Source of the DNA: G963665595 sp963665595
GTDB taxonomy: Bacteria; Actinomycetota; Coriobacteriia; Coriobacteriales; CADBOM01
DNA length: 64,000 nucleotides
Assembly (NCBI GenBank): GCA_963665595.2
Contig: CAXXJK010000004.1
Location: 1-64,000 of the forward strand
Direction: 5' to 3'
Shown here: one piece after another, positions 9,047 to 17,433 of the stretch
Position numbering within the stretch: the first letter of the stretch is position 1
Layout: the number at the start of each line of letters is the position of its first letter
Translations under genes and position numbers: made by a program
The notes under the pieces: model-generated
Seen by the model: the letters and a program-made list of their open reading frames with translations, nothing else
The model's database searches: none
What the model was told of the DNA's origin: nothing

Positions 9047-11374
9047 TCAGGATTGCCCCATCTTTACGATAGGCGCAAAGCCGATAAGAAGCTTTCGTAC
9101 ATCGCCCGTTTTCGCGAAGCGAACTGACAGCGCATCGCCATCGACACTCACCACGACACCACGTCCAAAGATCTTGTGGTCAATGGTATCGCCTACCGCA
9201 AACACCTCTTTAACCGTTTGTGATTCTTTGCCTGCATAACCTCCGTGCAAACCTGAAGCTGAACCATTTTTTATGTCCGCTCTGCTCTGCCCCGAGGTAC
9301 GCCGACGGGCAGTTGAGCCTGACTGTTCATATGCTGTTCCTGAGCCATAGATACCATGACGATCGCCCCGCTTTTCCCAACCAGTCCCCACATATCCACG
9401 CGATCCTACGCCACTGGTAACAAGACATCCTTCGGGAATCTCTGCAACGAAACGAGAACGAGGATTTGCCTGAGTCATCCCAAACAGTGACCGATGCTGG
9501 GCAGCAGTTATATGTAACAGTTCACGGGCACGAGTAATAGCAACATAGGCAAGTCGCCGCTCTTCCTCAAGCTCCTTGGGCGTATTCATAGAATTCATGT
9601 GAGGGAAAATCCCCTCTTCCATACCCGCAATAAATACGACAGGAAACTCCAATCCCTTAGCCGCATGAACGGTCATCATCGTAATAGCATCATCGCCATC
9701 CCCAAGAGAATCAAGATCGCTACGCAACGCAAGCCATTCCATGAGCCCGCCCAATGAATTACTGCTCGACGATTCCAACTGATCATCAGATGACAACTCT
9801 TCTTCATCTTGCAGGTGTGACTCTGAAAATTCCTGAACTACACCGAAGAATTCTCTTATATTCTCAATGCGCGATCGCGCTTCGTCACTGTCTTCGGCCT
9901 CAAACATCTCGATAAGCCCACACGTATCAACAATGTGTTCGACTACCATGCGCAAGTCTCCCTGATAAGAACGTGCGGTCTGTATGAGCTCGCCAAACGA
10001 CGCTAATGCCTTTCGTGTTCTCATCTGAAGATTCTCATCAGCGCAAGCCAGCTCGAGAGCATCCATGAACGTCAATTGCTCCCTGAGCGCAAGAGTCTCA
10101 ATATATTCGACCGTACTCTTACCAATGGCACGTCGCGGCACGTTAATAATGCGCTTTGCTGCAATATCATCGGCAACGTTAGTAATGAGCTTCAGATAAG
10201 CCATCACGTCACGTATCTCAGCACGATCAAAGAAACGCGTCCCTCCGACGATACGGTATGCTAGACCCGCTCGAAGAAACATATCTTCCAGAGCACGAGA
10301 CTGTGCATTGGTACGATAAAAAACAGCAATATCATCGAGGCGCTTTCCCTGATCTCGCTGCTTTTCTATGATTGAGGCAATCCAGCGACCTTCATCGCGT
10401 TCATCACCTGCGCAATAATACTGAATTTTTTCGCCAACCTCATCTTCGGTAAACAGCCGTTTATCCTTACGATTCGTGTTATGTGCGATAACCTCATTAG
10501 CGGCGTTGAGAATGGTTTGAGTAGAACGATAATTCTGTTCAAGTTTGACAACACGCGCCTCTTCATATTCCTTCTCAAAATTCAGTATGATGCTTATATC
10601 GGCACCACGCCAAGAGTAGATCGATTGATCGTCGTCGCCCACTACCATGATGTTACGATATCCCTCTGCAAACATACGGGCAATCTCATACTGAGCCTGA
10701 TTGGTATCTTGATACTCATCGATCAGCAGATAACGAAATCTCTGCTGATAGGCAAGGCAAATATCCGCATTTTCTTTCAGGAGACGATATCCCAAGAATA
10801 AAAGGTCATCAAAATCCATAGCATCGGCTTTACGGAGACGAGCCTCATACTGCTCGTAGATGTCAGCGACTTTTCTATCTATGGGTGAGCCCGTATGCGC
10901 CTTTGAATACTCTTTAGCAGAGAGCAATGCATTTTTTGCTGATGATATCCGTCCCCGCACCAAAGGAAGAGGTAGCATCTTGGGATTGATATCGAGCGTC
11001 ACGTATATTTCTTTCATAAGACGCTTCTGATCATCGTCATCATAGATGGTAAAATCTCGTGTATATCCTAATCGGGCAGCGTCCAAGCGCAACAAACGCG
11101 CGCACAATGCGTGAAATGTCGAAACCCACATGCCGCGAGCAGCAGAGCCCAGAAGCTCCCCCAGACGTTCTCTCATCTCACCAGCAGCTTTATTGGTAAA
11201 CGTTATTGCCAGTATCTGGTGGGGTTGCGCAAGACCTTCTTCAAGAATGTGAGCTATGCGATACGTCAGCACCCTTGTTTTCCCTGACCCCGCCCCCGCA
11301 AGAACGAGCAACGGCCCCTCAGTTGTCGTGACTGCTTCATATTGCGCAGCATTGAGGCTATTAAGATCAAGCAC
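9047..11374 (-). CDS. pcrA: ATP-dependent DNA helicase PcrA/UvrD
   Basis: A superfamily 1A 3'-5' helicase acting in repair and removal of proteins from DNA. The 775-residue product has the Q motif LNAAQYEAV, Walker A AGAGSGKT, motif Ia TFTNKAAGEMRERL, DEYQDTN, GDDDQSIYSWRGAD, QNYRS, the VHAAKGLEFPVVF motif V and AITRARELL motif VI. The C-terminal 60 residues (VGDTIDHKIFGRGVVVSVDGD) form the Tudor-like RNA-polymerase-binding domain of PcrA/UvrD. Start GTG 11374 is preceded by GAGGAAGG. It follows the aroF terminator at 11405, so it may have its own promoter or depend on read-through. Confidence 0.96.
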   Translation of the reverse strand: MLDLNSLNAAQYEAVTTTEGPLLVLAGAGSGKTRVLTYRIAHILEEGLAQPHQILAITFTNKAAGEMRERLGELLGSAARGMWVSTFHALCARLLRLDAARLGYTRDFTIYDDDDQKRLMKEIYVTLDINPKMLPLPLVRGRISSAKNALLSAKEYSKAHTGSPIDRKVADIYEQYEARLRKADAMDFDDLLFLGYRLLKENADICLAYQQRFRYLLIDEYQDTNQAQYEIARMFAEGYRNIMVVGDDDQSIYSWRGADISIILNFEKEYEEARVVKLEQNYRSTQTILNAANEVIAHNTNRKDKRLFTEDEVGEKIQYYCAGDERDEGRWIASIIEKQRDQGKRLDDIAVFYRTNAQSRALEDMFLRAGLAYRIVGGTRFFDRAEIRDVMAYLKLITNVADDIAAKRIINVPRRAIGKSTVEYIETLALREQLTFMDALELACADENLQMRTRKALASFGELIQTARSYQGDLRMVVEHIVDTCGLIEMFEAEDSDEARSRIENIREFFGVVQEFSESHLQDEEELSSDDQLESSSSNSLGGLMEWLALRSDLDSLGDGDDAITMMTVHAAKGLEFPVVFIAGMEEGIFPHMNSMNTPKELEEERRLAYVAITRARELLHITAAQHRSLFGMTQANPRSRFVAEIPEGCLVTSGVGSRGYVGTGWEKRGDRHGIYGSGTAYEQSGSTARRRTSGQSRADIKNGSASGLHGGYAGKESQTVKEVFAVGDTIDHKIFGRGVVVSVDGDALSVRFAKTGDVRKLLIGFAPIVKMGQS

Positions 11375-11404
11375 GGGACTTCCTTCCTCGTGGGTCCTGA
11401 TAAA

Positions 11405-11440
11405 CAAGCGCACCTCAAATCAAGACTTGAGGTGCGCCGC
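11405..11440 (-). terminator. Hairpin terminator between aroF and pcrA
   Basis: GCGCACCTCAA (11408-11418) and TTGAGGTGCGC (11427-11437) form an 11-base-pair perfect stem with an 8-base loop, followed on the minus strand by TTGTTTA. It lies 30 bases beyond the aroF stop and just before the pcrA start. Confidence 0.7.
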
Positions 11441-11469
11441 GCGTAGTTACGACTGGATGGAAATGCAGT

Positions 11470-12255
11470 CTAGACGATTCGTTTGCCCATTACCGCAGCA
11501 AGCTGTTCGAGCTCATCAAGTAGTGCATCAAACTGTTCGATGGTCAGCTGTTGCGGACCATCGGACTTGGCAACGGCTGGATCAGGATGCACCTCAATCA
11601 TAAGCGAATCAGCGCCAGCAGCAACAGCGGCTTTGGCAAGTGGAGCCACCAGATCGCTCCGTCCTGCGGGATGCGATACGTCAACACAGATCGGAAATAA
11701 AGAGCGGCTGTGAATCACGGGTACCGCCGCTATATCGAGGGTAAATCGCGTTGCTGTCTCAAAAGTACGAATACCTCGCTCGCACAGCATAACATTAGGA
11801 TTCGGCTCATCCACGCTCGTTATATATTCTACCGCCGCAAGCCATTCTTCTATAGTCGCCGCCATACCTCGTTTAAAAAGAACAGGCTGACGAGTTTCGG
11901 CGGTCACTGATCCTATCTTTCTCAGCAGCGAATAGTTCGCCATGTTGCGTGTGCCAATCTGGAGGGCATCTACATAACCAGAAACCAGTTCCACTTGATT
12001 CGAATCCATAACTTCAGTCAGTGTGCGAAGACCATAGTTTTGCGAAGTATTCTTGAGAATCTGACATCCCTCTTCGCCTAACCCCTGGAATGAGTAAGGA
12101 TTTGTTCGCGGCTTGAAAGCCCCGCCTCGTATCCACGTAAGCCCCCGCCGAGAAAGAAGTTCTGCGACCGCGTCAAGCTGTTCTTGAGACTCAATAGAAC
12201 AGGGGCCAGCAAGCATAGTAATAGTGCCCGGCTCATGAAAAGGAATGTACGTCAT
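11470..12255 (-). CDS. aroF: 3-deoxy-7-phosphoheptulonate synthase (type I-beta)
   Basis: DAHP synthase condenses phosphoenolpyruvate and erythrose 4-phosphate, the first committed step to aromatic amino acids. The 261-residue TIM barrel has LAGPCSIES, GGAFKPRTNPYSFQG, LQIGTRNM, PVLFKRGM, ERGIRTFE, DVSHPAGR and LMIEVHPDP, the metal- and substrate-binding set of the short KDO8PS-like class lacking an N-terminal regulatory domain. It overlaps the chorismate mutase stop by 4 bases (ATGA), so the two are translationally coupled. With no regulatory domain of its own, feedback control would have to come from the neighbouring mutase or by another route. Confidence 0.95.
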   Translation of the reverse strand: MTYIPFHEPGTITMLAGPCSIESQEQLDAVAELLSRRGLTWIRGGAFKPRTNPYSFQGLGEEGCQILKNTSQNYGLRTLTEVMDSNQVELVSGYVDALQIGTRNMANYSLLRKIGSVTAETRQPVLFKRGMAATIEEWLAAVEYITSVDEPNPNVMLCERGIRTFETATRFTLDIAAVPVIHSRSLFPICVDVSHPAGRSDLVAPLAKAAVAAGADSLMIEVHPDPAVAKSDGPQQLTIEQFDALLDELEQLAAVMGKRIV

Positions 12256-12524
12256 GCGCGCAACTCCTTCATCACCTTAAGGACGGTAGCAAAAATCTGG
12301 CGAAGATCATCATTATACAGAGGACCTTCATTAACCGACTCAACCGCCTCAAATATTTCCTCTTCGCGCTTGGGGTCATAGAGACCGAGATGCGCGGATG
12401 GCTTGAGGGCGCGAATAGCAAGTGACTGTTCTGCGCGTGCGTTGAGCAGTGTCACGAGCTGAAGATCTATCTCATCAATCTTCATACGATGCTCTTCAAT
12501 GGTCTTAATTGCGTCTTCAGACAT
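12252..12524 (-). CDS. Chorismate mutase (AroQ class)
   Basis: A 90-residue all-helical chorismate mutase converting chorismate to prephenate for phenylalanine and tyrosine. Visible features are IDEIDLQLVTLLNARAEQ with the active-site Arg, the helix-2 KxxxG-like region DPKREEEIFEAV, and a C-terminal helix VLKVMKE. It is the length of a stand-alone AroQ domain. ATG 12524 follows GGAAAGGGA. The gap 12525-12643 should hold the promoter for the pair. Being tied to aroF by a 4-base overlap suggests a DAHP synthase-mutase partnership. Confidence 0.88.
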   Translation of the reverse strand: MSEDAIKTIEEHRMKIDEIDLQLVTLLNARAEQSLAIRALKPSAHLGLYDPKREEEIFEAVESVNEGPLYNDDLRQIFATVLKVMKELRA

Positions 12525-12643
12525 TGGGTTCCCTTTCCAATATCGATTAAACGGCCATTAGATAAGAAACGTATAACCGACTCATACCAGCTTCGGTACG
12601 TTCCTTTTCATCGATCCGTGTGGTTGTATGGTAGCCGAAACCA

Positions 12644-13117
12644 TTACTTATGATAGGGTTCCCCACGCAAAATCTTAAAGCCTCTATAAATCTGTTCGAA
12701 TAATACAACGCGTGCGAGATTATGCGGTAACGTGATAAGACCAAACGACATTCTCAGTTGCGCGCGCTCAATAACTGAAGAAGAAAGACCCGTAGACCCA
12801 CCAACGACAAATGTCAAACGATCAACACCATCAAGTGAAAGACGGTCCATCAGATCTGCGATCTGCTCGGAGGTATACGCAACGCCCGTTCGATCCAGCA
12901 CCACTACGTAGTCGTCCCGTCCGCAAGCGGCGAGGATATCAATCCCCTCAAGCTCACGGCCCCGGCACTCACCGCCGCAGAGAGCTGGATCGCGGTCGAC
13001 AATCTGAATAACTTTGACAGAAACAAAGCGCTTGAGACGTTTGAGATATTCTCCACAGGCCTCTTCCCAAAAATGCTCTTTAAGTTTTCCTACTGCTATG
13101 ATTTGCAAAGAAAGCAT
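12644..13117 (-). CDS. rlmH: 23S rRNA (pseudouridine1915-N3)-methyltransferase
   Basis: RlmH methylates pseudouridine 1915 in helix 69 of 23S rRNA using S-adenosylmethionine. The 157-residue SPOUT protein shows the family's trefoil-knot sequence: LQIIAVGKLKEHFW at the start, DYVVVLDRTG, LTFVVGGSTGLSSSV, and the near-invariant end MSFGLITLPHNLARVVLFEQIYR with KILRGEPYHK at the C terminus. Length is exactly typical. It lies just downstream of htrA (23-base gap), so the two may share a transcript. Confidence 0.97.
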   Translation of the reverse strand: MLSLQIIAVGKLKEHFWEEACGEYLKRLKRFVSVKVIQIVDRDPALCGGECRGRELEGIDILAACGRDDYVVVLDRTGVAYTSEQIADLMDRLSLDGVDRLTFVVGGSTGLSSSVIERAQLRMSFGLITLPHNLARVVLFEQIYRGFKILRGEPYHK

Positions 13118-13140
13118 ATATCCTCATTAATCAGCTAGTT

Positions 13141-14556
13141 CTAAGAAGTACTCGCTTGGTTAAGCGTCGCGGTAACCGTAATCGATTGTCCATTGCGGAT
13201 GAGCCCTATGTTTACCGTGTTGCCTACGATCGTGCTTTTGACTGCGCAGAGCAATCCCGATGCCGTCGTAATCTTTTGACCATTATAGCTCACGATGACA
13301 TCGCCCTTCTTGATCCCCGCACTCTCTGCGGCTGAGCCTGATGAAACGGCAGAGACATAGGCTCCATAGCTTGCTGCCACGTCATAGTTTTCAACGGTTG
13401 TAGCGTCGACGTCATAGACACTGACGCCGAGTACTGGGTGCTGCGCGTACCCATTCTGGATGAGTTGATTAGCAATGTTTACCGCATAGTTTGCGGGAAT
13501 AGCGCAGCCAACACCAGCGGAAGAGTCCGATCCTGAATAGATCAGCGCACATATGCCTATAAGCTTACCTTCGCTATCAACAAGAGCGCCTCCCGAATTG
13601 CCCGGATTTATGCTCGCATCGGTCTGAATCATATTTGCGTAGTAGGCATAGTTTGAAGAAGAGCTACTGCTCCCATAATAGTAATCGCTCCCACTCAAAT
13701 CCATGGCAGTCGAACGGTAGAGCGCAGAGACTATACCGGTAGAGATAGACTCTTCAAGGCCAAAGGGAGAACCGATGGCTGCGCACCATTCTCCAATGAC
13801 AACATTGTCCGAATTGCCCATTTCGATAGGGACCAAACCAGTTTTATCTACTTTAAGAACTGCCAGATCCGAACTTGCGTCACTTGCTACCAGAGTGGCC
13901 TTTATGGAAGTCGCGTCGTTAAAATAAACAACAAACACATCGCCATCTTCTGCCACATGGCAGTTAGTAAGAATGTAACCATCGCTGGTAAGAATAACAC
14001 CAGAGCCTAAGCCGACATACTCAAGATTGCCATCCCCGCTTGTCTGAGTCTTTGTGCTTGAACCACTCGAAGTAGAATTCTTACTGGTGGTGGTGCCATA
14101 CCCGGATGATGAGGCGGTGCTTTGTTCCTGATATATCTTGATGCTCACTACCGAGGGCATAGACTTTGAAGCAACCGCCTCCGCAAGCGTTGTACTCTCA
14201 CCCTGAGCAACGATTGTCGTGGGAGTTGAAACAGAAGTTGCTGTCGTTGCAGTCGACGATGTCGTGGCTCCTTTAGGAAGAACCCCCAGTGCCCAGATGA
14301 TGAGCAAAACGAGCAGAGCGCCAACAAGAATGCCGAGAAAACCAAAAAGAAATATGATGCCTTTCCCTGTACCCTTTGGAGTGGAGGGCGAGGATATCGG
14401 CGATCGCGTGCTGTCCTCCTCCGCAGAAGTCTCCGAGATTATGGGACTTGTCTCAGATTTCGCAACATTCTCCGAGACTGACAATTCTGAGTTCTCATAC
14501 CCCGAAGGAGGCGTAGGGGCATCGTTTGGAACAGACGAGTTCGTATCTTCTGACAT
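13141..14556 (-). CDS. HtrA/DegP-type membrane serine protease with PDZ domain
   Basis: A 471-residue single-pass protease: a Ser/Pro/Glu-rich cytoplasmic head, one transmembrane helix (about 70-97, ending IIWALGVLP), a Ser/Thr linker, a trypsin-like domain and a C-terminal PDZ domain (about 375-465, VYDVDATTV.. AESAGIKKGDVIVSYNG). The catalytic triad is visible as His in ILTNCHVAEDG, Asp in SSDLAVLKV and Ser in NPGNSGGALVD. Members degrade or refold misfolded exported proteins. A Ser/Tyr-rich insertion (YYYGSSSSSSNYAYY) sits in the protease domain before the Ser motif. ATG 14556 follows AAAGGGA. Transcribed away from the ABC importer genes. Confidence 0.94.
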   Translation of the reverse strand: MSEDTNSSVPNDAPTPPSGYENSELSVSENVAKSETSPIISETSAEEDSTRSPISSPSTPKGTGKGIIFLFGFLGILVGALLVLLIIWALGVLPKGATTSSTATTATSVSTPTTIVAQGESTTLAEAVASKSMPSVVSIKIYQEQSTASSSGYGTTTSKNSTSSGSSTKTQTSGDGNLEYVGLGSGVILTSDGYILTNCHVAEDGDVFVVYFNDATSIKATLVASDASSDLAVLKVDKTGLVPIEMGNSDNVVIGEWCAAIGSPFGLEESISTGIVSALYRSTAMDLSGSDYYYGSSSSSSNYAYYANMIQTDASINPGNSGGALVDSEGKLIGICALIYSGSDSSAGVGCAIPANYAVNIANQLIQNGYAQHPVLGVSVYDVDATTVENYDVAASYGAYVSAVSSGSAAESAGIKKGDVIVSYNGQKITTASGLLCAVKSTIVGNTVNIGLIRNGQSITVTATLNQASTS

Positions 14557-14763
14557 GATTAATCCCTTTCCCTATGCATACCGACCCATATTTTCACTAT
14601 AGCAATAATTCTGAAAAGAGACTGAAAACGCGTCACTTGCGTCAAATCTGTCAAAATATCTCACCAGATACAGCCATATCTCATCGCATACTGAGCGCGC
14701 GTCGCTCTTTTAGCATTCGTTCCTCAGACGCTGAACCTTTTGAGGAATCTGTCAACAAAATGG

Positions 14764-14792
14764 TAGAAGTTTACTTGTTAAACTTCTATAAT
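14764..14792 (+). promoter_or_regulatory. Perfect 9-base inverted repeat abutting a TATAAT box
   Basis: TAGAAGTTT (14764-14772), a 7-base gap, AAACTTCTA (14780-14788). The last two bases of the right arm are the first two of TATAAT (14787-14792), a consensus -10 element for the importer gene. The palindrome therefore fills the -35/spacer region and is a likely repressor operator. The rest of 14557-14763 shows no gene. Confidence 0.6.
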
Positions 14793-14803
14793 CACAAGAT
14801 TGG

Positions 14804-14819
14804 ACTCGCTTCGGCGAGT
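14804..14819 (+). ncRNA. UUCG-capped hairpin in the importer leader
   Basis: ACTCGC, TTCG, GCGAGT: a 6-base-pair stem closed by the very stable UUCG tetraloop. It would start about 5 bases into the transcript made from the TATAAT at 14787, and could stabilise the 5' end of the mRNA. Confidence 0.55.
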
Positions 14820-14855
14820 GACTACATCAAAAAAGTACGTCGGAGGAGAAACGTT

Positions 14856-15698
14856 ATGAGATTTAAAAAAGCTTTTATGGGTATCGCAACAGTCGTTGCC
14901 CTCACCGCTTTATGCCTGTGCGGATTAGTTGCCTGTTCATCCAACAACACAGCTAATTCGAGTTCGACAAACAATGTAAAACCCGCAACCACCACGTTAA
15001 CTGTTGGTTTTGACCAAGACTTTCCTCCTTACGGCTATGTCGGCAATGATGGGCAATACACCGGTTTTGATCTCGAACTTGCCAAGGAAGTTTGCACGCG
15101 CAACGGATGGACCTTTGTCGCTCAGCCCATCAACTGGGATGCCAAAGACATGGAACTTCAATCAGGAACCATTAATTGCATCTGGAACGGTTTTACTATT
15201 AACGGCCGCGAAGATTCCTACACCTGGACAGATCCCTATATGGATAACTCTCAGGTAATAGTGGTAAAAAAGAGTTCAAACATCTCATCATTATCAGATC
15301 TTGCTGGCAAAACCGTTGTCACCCAAGCAGCCTCAGCGGCACTTACCGTCCTCGAAGATCCCGATGGACAAAAAGCACTCGCTTCAACCTTCCGCAAGCT
15401 TTTGACTACGGTCGACTACAACACAGCATTCATGGAATTGAAATCAGGGGCCGTCGATGCTGTAGCGATAGATTTGCCGGTAGCTCAATATCAAACGACA
15501 AATTCAAATGATTTTGTCATACTCAACGAGCATCTCTCTGAAGAACAATATGGTGTTGGTTTTCTCAAGGGCAACACCGGACTACGTGACCAAGTAGAAA
15601 CCACACTCAAGGCTATGGTAGCTGATGGCTATGTCGAAAAACTCTGCGCAAAATACGCCGATCAGGGCATCAGCTATGAAAATTGGGTTCTCAAATAG
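14856..15698 (+). CDS. Amino-acid ABC transporter substrate-binding lipoprotein
   Basis: A 280-residue solute-binding protein of family 3 (SBP_bac_3). It has a signal peptide ending in lipobox LVACSS, then LTVGFDQDFPPYGYVGNDGQYTGFDLELAKEV, the ligand-pocket strand typical of polar amino-acid binders, with Arg in TINGREDSY and the hinge region KTVVTQAASAAL. It would deliver an amino acid to the permease at 15919. The substrate is not readable from sequence; cystine, glutamine or methionine-type ligands are all possible. ATG 14856 follows GGAGGAG. A hairpin at 15722 separates it from the permease, which usually raises binding-protein expression over the membrane parts. Confidence 0.93.
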   Translation: MRFKKAFMGIATVVALTALCLCGLVACSSNNTANSSSTNNVKPATTTLTVGFDQDFPPYGYVGNDGQYTGFDLELAKEVCTRNGWTFVAQPINWDAKDMELQSGTINCIWNGFTINGREDSYTWTDPYMDNSQVIVVKKSSNISSLSDLAGKTVVTQAASAALTVLEDPDGQKALASTFRKLLTTVDYNTAFMELKSGAVDAVAIDLPVAQYQTTNSNDFVILNEHLSEEQYGVGFLKGNTGLRDQVETTLKAMVADGYVEKLCAKYADQGISYENWVLK

Positions 15699-15721
15699 CA
15701 TTGGTAAGATAGATATTTTTC

Positions 15722-15755
15722 AAGAGAGTCGTGCGGATTTCCGGGCGACTCTCTT
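15722..15755 (+). terminator. Hairpin between binding protein and permease
   Basis: AAGAGAGTCG (15722-15731) pairs perfectly with CGACTCTCTT (15746-15755) across a 14-base loop. There is no long T run, so partial termination or 3'-end protection of the binding-protein message is likely. The remaining 160 bases to the permease show no gene. Confidence 0.6.
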
Positions 15756-15918
15756 ATGTGTGACCCCTCTATTTTTTCGTGCTTTGTCATGCTAAAGTGC
15801 GGTTATCCCGTACAATATCATCGTCGCATCAGGTAATGAAAACTGCGTCTGGCTTTTACCTATCGATACCAGTAAAAAGCCATACTGCCTACGACACCTT
15901 CCAAGAAGGAGTTACGCC

Positions 15919-16572
15919 GTGGATATAACCACTATGCTTTCGATGCTCGGAAGTGGTGCGCTGATCTCGCTGGAGATCTTTTTCATCACTTTGATAGGTT
16001 CTCTACCCCTTGGGCTACTGGTTGCCCTATGCCGCATGTCAAGATTCAAACCTCTTTCGTGGCTCACGCGTGCCTATATTTCCATCATGCGCGGAACGCC
16101 TTTGATGCTCCAGCTCTTTGTCGTTTACTTTGGGCCCTACTATATTTTCGGGGTTCAGATCAACAACGATTACCGTCTCATAGCTGTTTCCATTGCCTTT
16201 ATATTAAACTACGCAGCCTACTTCGGAGAAATCTACCGAAGCGGCATCGAATCCATCCCTCGTGGTCAGCGTGAAGCTGCCGACGTGTTAGGGTACAGTC
16301 GCTTTCAGTGTTTTATCAAGATTATTTTCCCTCAGGTTTTTAAGCGCGTGTTGCCTCCTATGACCAATGAGATCATCACGCTCGTTAAAGATACCTCTCT
16401 CGCCTTTACCATCGGTATAGGCGAAATGTTCTCTTCCGCAAGAGCCCTCGCCAATTCGCAAATATCGATGTTGCCATTTGTTCTCGCGGCACTATTTTAT
16501 TACCTGTTCAATGCGCTGGTAGCCTTCATAATGGATCGCGTAGAGAAACGGATGGCCTACTACCATGAATGA
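15919..16572 (+). CDS. Amino-acid ABC transporter permease
   Basis: A 217-residue integral membrane protein of the HisM/GlnP class with about five helices and the EAA loop ESIPRGQREAADVLGYSRFQCFIKIIFPQ (Glu-Ala-Ala-Gly variant), which contacts the ATPase. The SIMRGTPLMLQLFVVYFG segment is the family signature. The start is GTG 15919 after AAGAAGGAG. It overlaps the ATPase gene by 8 bases. As a homodimer with the ATPase it would form the membrane channel for the ligand captured by the lipoprotein at 14856. Confidence 0.95.
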   Translation: MDITTMLSMLGSGALISLEIFFITLIGSLPLGLLVALCRMSRFKPLSWLTRAYISIMRGTPLMLQLFVVYFGPYYIFGVQINNDYRLIAVSIAFILNYAAYFGEIYRSGIESIPRGQREAADVLGYSRFQCFIKIIFPQVFKRVLPPMTNEIITLVKDTSLAFTIGIGEMFSSARALANSQISMLPFVLAALFYYLFNALVAFIMDRVEKRMAYYHE

Positions 16573-17368
16573 AATTAGCAGTAATCAAATAGATGCTTCA
16601 GATAACAATGTGGTGCTCAGCATTAGCCATCTACGTAAGTCTTTCTCTGGCAATGAAGTATTGCATGATGTCTCCCTTGAAATCAAACGAGGAGAAGTTG
16701 TATCAATCATAGGGCGGTCTGGATCGGGAAAATCTACGCTGTTGCGCTGTGCCACCCTGCTCGAAACCATGGATGCTGGCTCTCTTACCTACGACAATGA
16801 GATCATTGCCCATGAAGATGCACAAGGCATAACCCGCTATGCTGATCGCAAGACCATCCAAGCAGCAAAATCAAAGTTTGGTCTCGTCTTTCAGAATTTC
16901 AACTTATTTCCTCATTATTCTATTTTAAAAAACATTACCGATGCGCCTATCTGTGTGCAAAAACGTAATCGTGCCGAAACTGAAATCGAGGCGCGCGCGC
17001 TTCTTGCCAAGATGGATCTCGCCGATAAAGCCGACGCAATGCCGTGCGAACTATCTGGAGGCCAACAGCAGCGTGCAAGCATAGCACGAGCGCTTGCCCT
17101 AGATCCTGAAATTCTTTTTTTCGATGAACCAACCAGTGCTCTTGACCCTGAGCTTACCGGAGATATTCTCGCGGTTATCCGAAAGCTTGCTCATGAGCGA
17201 ATGACCATGGTCATCGTAACTCACGAAATGGCTTTTGCGCGAGATGTCTCAGACCGAATCCTCTTCATGGATGGCGGCCTTATCATAGAAGAAGGCACGC
17301 CTGATCAGGTTATCTGCCATCCTCAGCAAGAACGAACTCGTATATTTTTGAGTCGTTTCAGCCAATAA
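16565..17368 (+). CDS. Amino-acid ABC transporter ATP-binding protein
   Basis: A 267-residue GlnQ/HisP-type ATPase: Walker A GRSGSGKSTLLR, Q-loop VFQNFNLFPHYS, signature LSGGQQQRASIARAL, Walker B ILFFDEPTSALDPE, and His switch VTHEMAFA. It powers the importer made by the two preceding genes. The segment between Walker A and Q-loop (AHEDAQGITRYADRKTIQ) is longer than in E. coli GlnQ. The start overlaps the permease by 8 bases. The homocysteine-methyltransferase-like gene follows after 65 bases with its own -35-like TTGACA. Confidence 0.96.
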   Translation: MNEISSNQIDASDNNVVLSISHLRKSFSGNEVLHDVSLEIKRGEVVSIIGRSGSGKSTLLRCATLLETMDAGSLTYDNEIIAHEDAQGITRYADRKTIQAAKSKFGLVFQNFNLFPHYSILKNITDAPICVQKRNRAETEIEARALLAKMDLADKADAMPCELSGGQQQRASIARALALDPEILFFDEPTSALDPELTGDILAVIRKLAHERMTMVIVTHEMAFARDVSDRILFMDGGLIIEEGTPDQVICHPQQERTRIFLSRFSQ

Positions 17369-17390
17369 GTCATAATTCCCTGTACGTATA

Positions 17391-17419
17391 TTGACACAGT
17401 TTGAAATGTGGTCAGATCA
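17391..17419 (+). promoter_or_regulatory. Probable promoter for the methyltransferase-like gene
   Basis: Consensus -35 TTGACA (17391-17396) with AGATCA 17 bases later (17414-17419). It lies just past the ATPase stop and 15 bases before the ATG at 17434, giving a very short leader with ribosome site AAGGAG. Confidence 0.45.
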
Positions 17420-17433
17420 TATAAGGAGCAGCA

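Noticed and set aside
14574..14855. N-terminal extension of the substrate-binding protein
   Set aside because: It would place 94 residues before a perfect signal peptide, cross the TATAAT and the hairpin, and ignore the strong GGAGGAG site at 14842.
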